Shown piece by piece: positions 38,601 to 51,400 of a stretch of DNA of 64,000 nt. The notes below the pieces were generated by a model. That model made no database searches. It was not told the DNA's origin and worked only from the letters and a program-made list of their open reading frames with translations. The stretch is from NCBI GenBank assembly GCA_023614405.1, contig CM042694.1, positions 352,984,010 through 353,048,009 of the forward strand, read 5' to 3'. The number at the start of each line of letters is the position of its first letter. Position 1 is the stretch's first letter. Made by a program: the position numbers and the translations under genes. The DNA comes from Avena insularis (lineage: Eukaryota > Streptophyta > Magnoliopsida > Poales > Poaceae).

Positions 38601-38939
38601 TCTGGTTGTTGTTAGTAAAAAAGCACACATGCAATGACACTAGTGGATCCATATGTGGTATGTGAAAAGAACACAAATGCAATGACTCTAGTTGTACTTA
38701 GTAACAAGAACACACATGCAATGACACTGGTGGATCCATGTGGTCTCAAGAGAACACCCATTTCAATGACTCGGTTGTTAGTAAAAAGAACACACATGCA
38801 ATGACATCAGGATCCATGTGGTCTCTGAAGAGAACACACATTTCAATGACTCTGGTTGTTGTTAGTAAAAAGAACACAGATGCAATGACACTAGTGGATC
38901 CATGTGTGGTATCTGAAGAGAACACACATGCAATGACAC
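29605..38939. repeat. Three copies of a block of about 3.1 kb
   Basis: The marker CACTGGTCGATCC followed by GAGAAGTCATAAAATGAC recurs with its T at 29605, 32702 and 35794, giving periods of 3097 and 3092 bp, and again near 38940. Other private variants keep step: GGCATCTG near 30030, 33124 and 36206; ATACATTGG near 30493, 33598 and 36670; AATAGACATTTC near 30786, 33891 and 36963; and AAAGGGAACATATAT near 31358, 34457 and 37525. Copies two and three also share AACACCCATTTC (35688, 38755). Homology extends somewhat left of 29605. Confidence 0.85.
33007..33945 (-). other. Longest open frame in the array (312 codons), not a gene
   Basis: This minus-strand frame stays open because 48 and 39 are multiples of three and the units have few stops on this strand. 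The predicted product is a 16/13-residue repeat rich in Cys, Thr and aromatic residues, for example VIACVFFSHTTYGSTS. There is no independent start context, intron or domain. It is listed so that it is not mistaken for a protein gene. Confidence 0.85.
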
Positions 38940-39999
38940 TGGTCGATCCATATGTGGTATGTGAAAAGAGAAGTCATAAAATAACTCCAGTTGTTGCTAG
39001 TAAAAAGAACACACATGCAATGAGACTGGTGGATCCATAGGTGGATTGTGAAAAGAACACACATGCAATGACACTGGAGGATCCATGTGTGGTCTCCGAA
39101 GAGAACACACATTTCAATGACTCTGGTTGTTGTTTGTAAAAAGAACACACATACAATGACACTGGTGGATCCATGTGTGGTCTCTGAAGAGAACACATAT
39201 TTCAATGACTCTGGTTGTTGTTAGTAAAAAGAAAACACATGCAATGACACTCGTGGATCCATGTGTGGTCTCTGAAGAGAACACACATGCAATGACACTG
39301 GTCGATCCATATGTGTTATGTGAAAAGAGAAGTCATAAAATGACTCCAGTTGTTGCTAGTAAAAAGAACACAATGCAATGAGACTGGTGGATCCATAGGT
39401 GGATTGTGAAAAGAACACACATGCAATGACACTAGTGGATCCATATGTGGTATGAAAAGACCACACATGCAATGACTCTGATTGTTGTTAGTAACAAGAA
39501 CACACATGCAATAACACTGGTGGATCCATGTGTGGTCTCTAAAGAGAATAGACATTTCAATAACACTAGTGGATCCATATGTGGTATGTGAAAAGAACAC
39601 ACATGAAATGACTCTGGTTGTTGTTAGTAAAAAGAACACACATGCAATGACACTAGTGGATCCATATGTGGTATGTGAAGAGAACACACATTTCAATGAC
39701 TCTGGTTGTTGTTAGTAAAAAAAGCACACATGCAATGACACTGGTGGATCCATAGGTGGTCTCTAAAGAGAACACACATTTCAATAACTCTGGTTGTTGT
39801 TAGTAAAAAGAACACACATGCAATGACACTGGTGGATCCATGTGTGATCTCTGAAGAGAACACACATGCAATGACTCTGGTTGTTGTTAGTAGAAAGAGC
39901 ACACATGCAATGACACTGGTGGATCCATATGTGGTATGTGAAAAGAACACACATGCAATGACTCTGGTTGTTGTTAGTGAAAAGAACACACATGCAATG

Positions 40000-42365
40000 A
40001 CATCAGGATCCATGTGTGGTCTCCTAAAGAGAACACACATTTCAATGACTCGTTGTTGTTAGTAAAAAGAACACACATGCAATGACATCGTGGGATCCAT
40101 GTGTGGTCTCTGAAGAGAACACATTTCAATGACTCTGGTGATCCATTTAGTAAAAAGAACACACATGCAATGACTGGCCAAGTTGTTAGTAACAAGAACA
40201 CACATGCAATGACACTGTGGATCCATAGGTGGATTGTGAAAGAACACACATGCAATGACACTTGTGGATCCATATGGTATGTGAAAGAACACACATGCAA
40301 TGGATCCGATGTTGTTAGTAAAAAGAACACACATGCAATAACATCGGTGGATCCATGTGTGGTCTCTCAAGAGAACACACATTTCAATGATTCTCGTGGA
40401 TCCATATGTGGTATGTGAAAAGAACACACATGAAATGACTCGCGTTGTTGTTAGTAAAAAGCACACATGCAATGACACTGGTGGGTCCATAGTGGATTGT
40501 GAAAAGAACACATGCAATGACACTGGTTGTTGTTAGTAAAAGAACACACATGCAATGACACTAGTGGATCCATATGTGGTATGTGTAGAGAACACACATT
40601 TCAATGACTCTGGTTGTTGTTCGTAAAAAAAGCACACATGCAATAACACTGGTGGATCCATAGGTGGTCTCTCAAGAGAACACACATTTCAATGACTCTG
40701 GTTGTTGTTAGTAAAAAGAACACACATGCAATGACACTACTGGATCTGTGATCTCTGAAGAGAACACACATGCAATGACTCGTTGTTGTTAGTAAAAGAG
40801 TACACATGCAATGACACTCGTGGATCCATATGTGGTATGTGAAAAGAACACACAAGAACAACACATTTCAATGACTCTGTTGTTGTTAGTAAAAAAGAAC
40901 ACACATGCAATGACACTGTGGATCCATATGTGGTATGTTAAGAGAACACATTTCAATGACTCGTTGTTGTTAGTAAAAGAGCACACATGTAATGACACCT
41001 GTGGATCCATAGGGTGGTCTTTGAAGAGAACACACATTTCAATGACTCTGTTGTTGTTAGTAAAAAGAGCACACATGCAATAACACTGTGGATCCATATG
41101 TGGTATGTGAAAAGAACACACATGCAATGACTCGCTGTACTTTAGTAACAAGAACACACATGCAATGACATCGGTGGATCCATGTGTGTCTCAAGAGAAC
41201 ACACATTTCAATGACTCTCAAGTTGTTGTTAGTAAAAATAACACACATGCAATGACACTGGTGGATCCATAGGTGATTGGGAAAAGAACACCCATGCAAT
41301 GACCCTGGTTGATCCATATGGTATGTGAAAAGAACACACATGCAATGAATCTGGGTTGTTAGTAACAAGAACACACATGCAATGACACCGTGGATCCATG
41401 GGTGTGGATTGTGAAAAGAACACACATGCAATGCACAATGGTGGATCCATATGTGGATGTGAAAAGAACACACATGCAATGACTCAAGTTGTTGTTAGTA
41501 ACAAGAACACACATGCAATAACACTGGTGGATCCGCTGTGGTCTCTAAAGAAACACACATTTCAATGACACTGTGGATCCATATGTGGTATGTGAAAAGA
41601 ACACACATGAAATGACTCCTGGTTGTTGTTAGTAAAAAGCACACATGCAATGACACCAAGGATCCATATGTGGTATGCAGAACACACATGCAATGACTCG
41701 TTGTACATAGTAACAAGAACACACATGCAATGACATCAGTGGATCCATGTGTGGTCTCTGGAAGAGAACACACATTTCAATGACTCCGTTGTTGTTAGTA
41801 AAAAGAACACACATGCAAGACATCTGGATCCATGTGTGGTCTCAAAGAGATCACACATTTCAATGACTGCTGTTGTTAGTAAAAGAACACGATGCAATGA
41901 CACTCAGGATCCATGTGTGGTATCTAACAGAACACACATGCAATGACACTGGTCGATCCATATGTGGTATGTGAAAAGAGAAATGCAAAAATGACTCTGC
42001 TTGTTGCTAGTAAAAGAAACACATGCAATGAGACCGGTGGATCCATAGGTGGATTGTGAAAAGAAAACACATGCAATGACACTGTGGATCTATGTGTGGT
42101 CTCTGAAGAGAACACACATTTCAATGACCTGTTGTTGGTAGTAAAAAGAACACACATGCAATGACACTGGTGGATCCATGTGTGGTATCTCAAGAGAACA
42201 CAATTGCAATGACACTGTGGATCTATATGTGGTATGTGAAAGAGAAGTCATGAAATGACTCAGCTTGTTGCTAGTAAAAAGAACACAACATGCAATGAGA
42301 CCAGGATTCATGGGTGGATTGTCAGAAAGAACACACATGCAATGACACGGTGGATCCATATGTGG
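40000..42365. repeat. Array zone 3: shortened units up to the gap
   Basis: Most units here are shortened: ACTGTGGATCC for ACTGGTGGATCC, CTCGTTGTTG for CTCTGGTTGTTG, AGTAAAAGAAC for AGTAAAAAGAAC, and TCTCAAGAGA for TCTCTGAAGAGA. Irregular insertions also occur, for example near 41281, 41397 and 42285. Disorder rises towards the gap. Confidence 0.8.
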
Positions 42366-42465
42366 NNNNNNNNNNNNNNNNNNNNNNNNNNNNNNNNNNN
42401 NNNNNNNNNNNNNNNNNNNNNNNNNNNNNNNNNNNNNNNNNNNNNNNNNNNNNNNNNNNNNNNNN
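42366..42465. other. Assembly gap, 100 Ns
   Basis: A run of exactly 100 undetermined bases inside the array, the conventional size for a gap of unknown length. Array sequence lies on both sides, so the real array length, and whether the two sides are truly adjacent, cannot be read from this window. Confidence 0.98.
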
Positions 42466-45400
42466 TATGGTATGTGAAGAGAACACAAATTTCCCCAATG
42501 ACTCGTTGTCATAGTAAAAAGCACACATGCAATGACACTGTGGATCCATAGGTGGTATGTGAAAAGAACACACATTTCAATGACTCGTTGTTGTTACATA
42601 AAAGAACACACATGCAATGACATCGGTGGATCCATGTGGTCTCTAAAGAGAACACACATGCAATGACTTGTTATTAAAAAAGAACACACATGCAATGACA
42701 CTGTGGATCCATATGTGGTATGTGAAAAGAACACACATGCAATGACACTTGTTGTTAGTAAAAAGAACACACATGCAATGACACTTGTGGATCCATATGT
42801 GGTATGTGAAAAGAACACACATGCAATGACACTGGTTGTTGTTAGTAAAAAGAACACACATGCAATGACATCAGGATCCATGTGGTCTTCAAGAGAACAC
42901 ACATTTCAATGACTCTGTTGTTGTTAGTAAAAGAACACACATGCAATGACACTGGTGGATCCATATGTGGTCTTCAAGAGAACACACATTTCAATGACTC
43001 CGTTGTTGTTAGTAAAAAGAAGACACATGCAATGACACTGTGGATCCATGTGTGGTCTCTCAAGAGAACACACATGCAATGACACTAGTGGATCCATATG
43101 TGGTATGTGAAAAGAACACACATGCAATGACTCAGTTGTTGTTAGTAACACGAACACACATGCAATGACACTGTGGATCCAAAGGTGGATTAAAAAGAAC
43201 ACACATGCAATGACACCGTGTATCCATATGTGGTATGTGAAAAGAACACACATGCAATGACTCGTTGTTATTAGTAAAAAGAACACACATGCAATGACAT
43301 GGTGGATCCATGTGTGGTCCTCAAGAGAACACACATTTCAATAACACTAGTGGATCCATATGTGGTATGTGAAAAGAACACGCATGCAATGACTCTGGTT
43401 GTTGTTAGTAAAAAGAACAAACATGCAATGACACTAGTGGATCCATATGTGGTATGTGAAGAGAACACACATGCAATGACTATGGTTGTTAGTAAAAAGA
43501 ACACACATGCAATGACACTGTGGATCCAAGTGTGGTATCCGAAAGAACACACATTGCAATGACTCCGGTTGTTGTTACAGCAGTAAAAAGAACACACATG
43601 CAATGACATCAGGATCCATGTGTGGTCTCTCAAGAGAACACACATTTCAATGACACTATGATCCATATGTGGTATGTGAAAAGAACACACATGAAATGAC
43701 TCTGCTTGTTGTAAGTAAAAAGAACACATGTAATGACACTGGTGGATCCATATGTGGTCTTCAAGAGATATTTCAATGACACTGTGGATCCATATGTGGT
43801 ATGTGAAAAGAACACACATGCAATGACTCTCGTTGTTTGTAGAAATAACACACATGCAATGACATCAGGATCCATGTGTGGTCTTGAAGAGAACACACAT
43901 TGCAATGACTGTTGTTGTTAGTAAAAAGAACACACATGCAATGACATCAGGATCCATGTGGTCTCTAAGAGAACACATTTCAATGACTCTAGTTGTTGTT
44001 AGAAAAGAACACACATGCAATGACACTGGTTGATCCATGTGTGGTATCTCAAGAGAACACACATGCAATGACACTGTGGATCCATATGTGGTATGTGAAA
44101 AGAGAAGTCATGCAATGACTCAGTTGTTGTTAGTAAAAAGAACACACATGCAATGACACCGTGGATCCATAGGTGATTGTGAAAAGAACACACATGCAAT
44201 AGCACTGTGGATCCATATGTGGTCTGAAAAGAACACACATTGCAATGACTCTAGTTGTTGTTAGTAAAAGAACACACATGCAATGACACCGGTGGATCCA
44301 TGTGTGGTATCTCAAGAGAACACACATGCAATGACACTAGTGGATCCATGTGGTATGTGAAAGAGAACACATGAAATGACTCAGTTGTTAGTAAAAAGAA
44401 CACATGCAATGAGACTGTGGATCCATAGGTGGATTGTGAAAAGAACACATGCAATGACACCGGTGGATCCATATGTGGTATGTGAAAAGAACACACATGC
44501 AATGACTCATTGTTGTTAGAAAAAGAACACACATGCAATGACACTGGTGGATCCATGTGTGGTCTCAAGAGAACACATTTCAATGACTGGTGGATCCATA
44601 TGTGGTATGTGAAAAGAACACACATGAAATGACTCCTGTTGTTAGTAAAAAAGCACACATGCAATGACACTGTGGATCCATATGGTATGTGAAAAGAACA
44701 CACATGCAATGACTCTGTTGTTGTTAGTAAAAAGAACACACATGCAATGACATCAGGATCCATGTGTGGTCTCAAGAGAACACACATGCAATGACTGGTT
44801 GTTGTTAGTAAAAAGAACATGCAATGACACTAGTGGATCCATAGGTGGATTGTGAAGAGAACACACATGCAATGACACTAGTTGTTGTTAGTAATAAGAA
44901 CACACATGCAATGACATTGGTGGATCCATATGTGGTCTGTGAAGGGAACACACATTGCAATGACTGTTGTTGCTAGTAAAAAAACACATGCAATGACACT
45001 GTGATCCATAGGTGGATTGTGAAAAGAACACACATGCAATGACTCGTTGTTGTTATTAAAAAGAACACACATGCAATGACATGTGGGATCCATGTGTGGT
45101 CTCTAAAGAGAACACACATGCAATGACTCTAGTTGTTGTTAGTAAAAGAGCACACATGCAATGACACTGTGGATCCATATGTGGTATGTGAAAAGAACAC
45201 ACATGCAATGACACTGTTGTTGTTAGTAAAAAGAACACACATGCAATGACATCAGGATCCATGTGTGGTCTCTCAAGAGAACACACATGCAATGACTCAT
45301 TGTTGTTAGTAAAAAGAACACACATGCAATGACACTGGTGTATCCATATGTGGTATCTGAAGAGAACACACATGCAATGACTCTAGTTGTTGTTAGTAAA

Positions 45401-48400
45401 AGAACATACATGCAATGACATCAGGATCCATGTGTGTGGTCTCAAGAGAACACATGCAATGACACTGGTGGATCCATATGTGGTATGTGAAAAGAACACA
45501 TGCAATGACTCGTTGTTGTTAGTAAAAAGAACACACATGCAATGACACTGTGGATCCATAGGTGGATTGTGAAAGAACACACATGCAATGACACTGTGGA
45601 TCCATATGTGGTATGTGAAAAGAACACACATGCAATGACTCGTTGTTGTTAGTAAAAGAACACACATGCAATGACATCGGTGGATCCATGTGTGGTCTGA
45701 AGAGAACACACATTTCAATGACACTGGTGGATCCATATGTGGTATGTGAAAAGAACACACATGCAATGACTCAAGTTGTTAGTAAAAAGAACAAACATGC
45801 AATGACACTGGTGGATCCATATGTGGTATGTGAAAAGAACACACATGCAATGACTCTGGTTGTTGTTAGTAAAAAGAACACACATGCAATGACACTGTGG
45901 ATCCATGTGTGGTCTCAAAAGAACACACATGCAATGACTCGTTGTTGTTAGTAAAAGAACACACATGCAATGACATCAGGGATCCATGTGGTCTCTCAAG
46001 AGAACACACATTTCAATGACACTGTGGATCCATATGTGGTATGTGAAAAGAACACACATGAAATGACTCTAGTTGTTGTTAGTAAAAAGCACACATGCAA
46101 TGACACTGTGGATCCATATGTGGTATGTGAAAAGAACACACATGCAATGACTCTGTTGTTGTTAGTAAAAAGAACACACATGCAATGACATCAGGATCCA
46201 TGTGTGGTATCTAAAGAGAACACACATTTCAATGACTCTGGTTGTTGTTAGTAAAAAGAACACACATGCAATGACACTGTGGATCCATGTGGTATGTGAA
46301 AAGAACACACATTGCAATGACTCAGGTTGTTGTTAGTAAAAGAACACACATGCAATGACACTGTGGATCCATGTGTGGTCTCAAGAGAACACACATGCAA
46401 TGACACTGTGGATCCATATGTGGTATGTGAAAGAGAACACACATGAAATGACTCTTGTTGTTAGTAAAAGAACACACATGCAATGACACTGTGGATCCAT
46501 AGGTGGATTGTGAAAAGAACACACATGCAATGACACTCCGGATCCATATGTGGTATGTGAAAAGAACACACATGAAATGACTCTAGTTGTTGTTAGTTAA
46601 AAGAATACACATGCAATGACACGGTGGATCCATATGTGGTATGTGAAAAGAACACACATGCAATGACTCTAGTTGTTGTTTGTAAAAAGAACACACATGC
46701 AATGACACTGGTGGATCCATATGTGGAATGTGAAAAGAACAAACATGCAATGACTCGTTGTTAGTAAAAGAACACACATGCAATGACACTGTGGATCCAT
46801 ATGTGGTATGTGAAAAGAACACACATGCAATGACTGTTGTTGTTAGTAAAAGAACACACATGCAATGACACTGTGGATCCATGTGTGGTCTCAAGAGAAC
46901 ACACAAGCAATGACACTGGTGGATCCATATGTGGTATGTGAAAAGAACACACATGCAATGACTCGTTGTTGTTAGTAAAAAGAACACACATGCAATGACA
47001 CCTGTGGATCCATAGGTGGATTGTGAAAAGAACACACATGCAATGACACTGTGGATCCATATGTGGTATGTGAAAAGAACACACATGCAATGACTCTGTT
47101 GTTGTTAGTAAAAAGAACACACATGCAATGACACTGTGGATCCATGTGTGGTCTCTCAAGAGAACACATTTCAATGACACCTGTGGATCCATATGTGGTA
47201 TGTGAAAAGAACACACATGCAATGACACTGGATCCGGTGTTGTTAGTAAAAGAACACACATGCAATGACACTGTGGATCCATATGTGGTATGTGAAAAGA
47301 ACACACATGCAATGACTCTGGTTGTTAGTAAAAAGAACACACATGCAATGACATCAGGATCCATGTGTGGTCTCAAGAGAACACACATTTCAATGACTGT
47401 TGTTGTTAGTAAAAAGAACACACATGCAATGACACTGATGGATCCATATGTGGTATCTGAAGAGAACACACATGCAATGACTCGTTGTTGTTAGTAAAAG
47501 AACACACATGCAATGACACTGTGGATCCATGTGTGGTCTCTCAAGAGAACACACATGCAATGACACTGTGGATCCATATGTGGTATGTGAAAAGAGAACA
47601 CATGCAATGACTCATGTTGTTAGTAAAAGAACACACATGCAATGACACTGTGGATCCATAGGTGGATTGTGAAAAGAACACACATGCAATGACACTGGTG
47701 GATCCATATGTGGTATGTGAAAAGAACACACATGCAATGACTCGTTGTTGTTAGTAAAAGAACACACATGCAATGACACTGGTGGATCCATGTGTGGTCT
47801 CAAGAGAACACACATTTCAATGACACTGTGGATCCATATGGTATGTGAAAAGAACACATGAAATGACTCTGTTGTTGTTATTAAAAATAACACACATTCA
47901 ATGATACTTGTGGATCCATAGGTTGATTGTGAAAAGAACACAAATGCAATGACTCGTGTTGTTTTTTGTAAAAAGACAACACATGCAATGACACTCGTGG
48001 ATCCATATGTGGTACGTTAAAAGAACACACATGCAATGACTCTAGCTGTTGTTAGTAAGAAGAACACACATGCAATGACATCAGGATCCATGTGTGGTCT
48101 CAAGAGAGCACACATTTCAATGACTCTTGTTGTTGTTAGTAAAAAGAACACACATGCAATGACACTTGTGGATCCATGTGTGGTGTGAAAAGAACACACA
48201 TGCAATGACTCCAGTTGTTGTGAGTAAAGAGAACACACAAGCTATGACACTGGTGGATCAGTAGGTGGATTCTTAAAAGAACAGACATGCAATGACACTG
48301 TGGATCCATATGTATGTGAAAAGAACACACATGCAATGACTCTTGTTGTTAGTAAAAAGAACACACATGCAATGACTGTGGATCCATAGGTGGATTGTGA

Positions 48401-51400
48401 AAAGAACACACATGCAATGACACTGTGGATCCATATGTGGTATGTGAAAAGAACACACATGCAATGACTCGTTGTTGTTAGTAAAAAGAACACACATGCA
48501 ATGACATCAGGATCCATGTGTGGTCTCTCAAGAGAACACACATTTCAATGACACTGTGGATCCATATGTGGTATGTGAAAAGAACACACATGAAATGACT
48601 CTTGTTGTTAGTAAAAAAGCACACATGCAATGACACTGTGGATCCATATGTGGTATGTGAAAAGAACACACATGCAATGACTCTAGTTGTTGTTAGTAAA
48701 AGAACACACATGCAATGACACTGTGGATCCATGTGTGGTCTTTGAAGAGAACACACATTTCAATGACTCTGTTGTTGTTAGTAAAAGAACACACATGCAA
48801 TGACACTGTGGATCCATGTGTGGTCTCAAAAGAACACACATTTCAATGACTCTGGTTGTTGTTAGTAAAAAGAACACACATGCAATGACACTGTGGATCC
48901 ATGTGTATTGTGAAAAGAACACACATGCAATGACACTAGTGGATCCATATGTGGTATGTGAAAAGAACACACATGCAATGACTCAGTTGTTGTTAGTAAA
49001 AAGAACACACATGCAATGACACTGTGGATCCATAGGTGGATTGTGAAAAGAACACACATGCAATGACACTGTGGATCCATATGTGGTATGTGAAAAGAAC
49101 ACATGCAATGACTCTGGTTGTTGTTAGTAAAAAGAACACACATGCAATGACACTGTGGATCCATGTGGTCTCTAAAGAGAACACACATTTCAATGACTGT
49201 GGATCCATATGTGGTATGTGAAAAGAACACACATGAAATGACTCTGTTGTTGTTAGTAAAAAACACACATGCAATGACACTGGTGGATCCATAGGTGGAT
49301 TGTGAAAAGAACACACATGCAATGACTTTGGTTGTTAGTAAAAGAACACACATGCAATGACACTGTGGATCCATATGTGGTATGTGAAGAGAACACACAT
49401 TGCAATGACTCGTTGTTGTTAGTAAAAGAACACACATGCAATGACACGGTGGATCCATGTGTGGTATCTGAAGAGAACACACATGCAATGACTCTGTTGT
49501 TGTTAGTAAAAGAACACACATGCAATGACACTGTGGATCCATGTGGTCTCTAAAGAGAACACATGCAATGACTCTGTTGTTAGTAAAAAGAACACACATG
49601 CAATGACATGTGGATCCATGTGTGGTCTCAAGAGAACACACATTTCAATGACTCGTTGTTGTTAGTAAAAAGAACACACATGCAATGACACTGTGGATCC
49701 ATAGGTGGTTGTGAAAAGAACACATGCAATGACACTGTGGATCCATATGTGGTATGTGAAAAGAACACATGCAATGACTCTGGTTGTTGTTAGTAAAAAG
49801 AACACACATGCAATGACACTGTGGATCCATAGGTGGATTGTGAAAAGAACACACATGCAATGACACTGTGGATCCATATGTGGTATGTGAAAAGAACACA
49901 CATGCAATGACTCCGTGTTGTTAGTAAAAGAACACACATGCAATGACACTCAGGATCCATGTGTGGTCTCTGAAGAGAACACACATTTCAATGACACTGT
50001 GGATCCATATGTGGTATGTGAAAAGAACACACATGCAATGACTCGTTGTTGTTAGTAAAAAGAACACACATGCAATGACACTGTGGATCCATATGTGTAT
50101 GTGAAAAGAACACACATGCAATGACTCTGGTTGTTAGTAAAAGAACACACATGCAATGACATCAGGATCCATGTGTGGTCTCAAGAGAACACACATTTCA
50201 ATGACTCAAGTTGTTGTTAGTAAAAAGAACACACATGCAATGACACTGTGGATCCATAGGTGGTCTCAAGAGAACACACATGCAATGACTCGTTGTTGTT
50301 AGTAAAAAGAACACACATGCAATGACACTGTGGATCCATGTGTTGTATCTCAAGAGAACACACATGCAATGACACTGTGGATCCATATGTGGTATGTGAA
50401 AAGAACACACATGCAATGACTCAGTTGTTGTTAGTAAAAAGAACACACATGCAATGACACCTGGATCCATAGGTGATTGTGAAAAGAACACATGCAATGA
50501 CACTGTGGATCCATATGTGGTATGTGAAAAGAACACACATGCAATGACTCAGTTGTTGTTAGTAAAAGAACACACATGCAATGACACTGTGGATCCATGT
50601 GTGGTCTCAAGAGAACACACATTTCAATGACACTGTGGATCCATATGTGGTATGTGAAAAGAACACACATGAAATGACTCCAGTTGTTGTTAGTAAAAAA
50701 ACACACATGCAATGACACTGTGGATCCATAGGTGGATTGTGAAAAGAACACACATGCAATGACTCTGGTTGTTGTTAGTAAAAAGAACACACATGCAATG
50801 ACATCGGTGGATCCATATGTGGTGAAAAGAACACACATGCAATGACTCCAGTTGTTGTTAGTAAAAAGAACACACATGCAATGACACTGGTGGATCCATG
50901 TGTGGTCTGTGAAGAGAACACACATGCAATGACTTGGGTTGTTGTTAGTAAAATGAACGCACATGCAATGACACTGATGGATCCGTGTGTGGTCTCAAGA
51001 GAACACACATTTCAATGACACTGTGGATCCATATGTGGTATGTGAAAAGAACACACATGCAATGACTCAGTTGTTGTTAGTAAAAAGAACACACATGCAA
51101 TGACACTGTGGATCCATGGTATGTGAAAAGAACACACATGCAATGACTCGTTGTTGTTAGTAAAAGAACACACATGCAATGACATCAGGATCCATGTGTG
51201 GTCTGAAGAGAACACACATGCAATGACTCTCGTTGTTGTTAGTAAAAGAACACACATGCAATGACATCAGGATCCATGTGTGGTCTCAAGAGAACACACA
51301 TTGCAATGACTCGTTGTTGTTAGTAAAAAGAACACACATGCAATGACACTGTGGATCCATGTGTTATGTGAAAAGAACACACATGCAATGACACTGTGGA

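Larger units (their letters stand above)
23800..40000. repeat. Array zone 2: higher-order repeats with shortened patches
   Basis: Full-length units are interrupted by patches in which several neighbouring units have 1-4 bp losses, for example near 23828, 25020, 28610-29480, 30380, 31730-31900, 34200-34860, 35950-36600, 37220-37330 and 38500-38820. Rare variants show large-scale duplications, listed separately. Confidence 0.75.
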
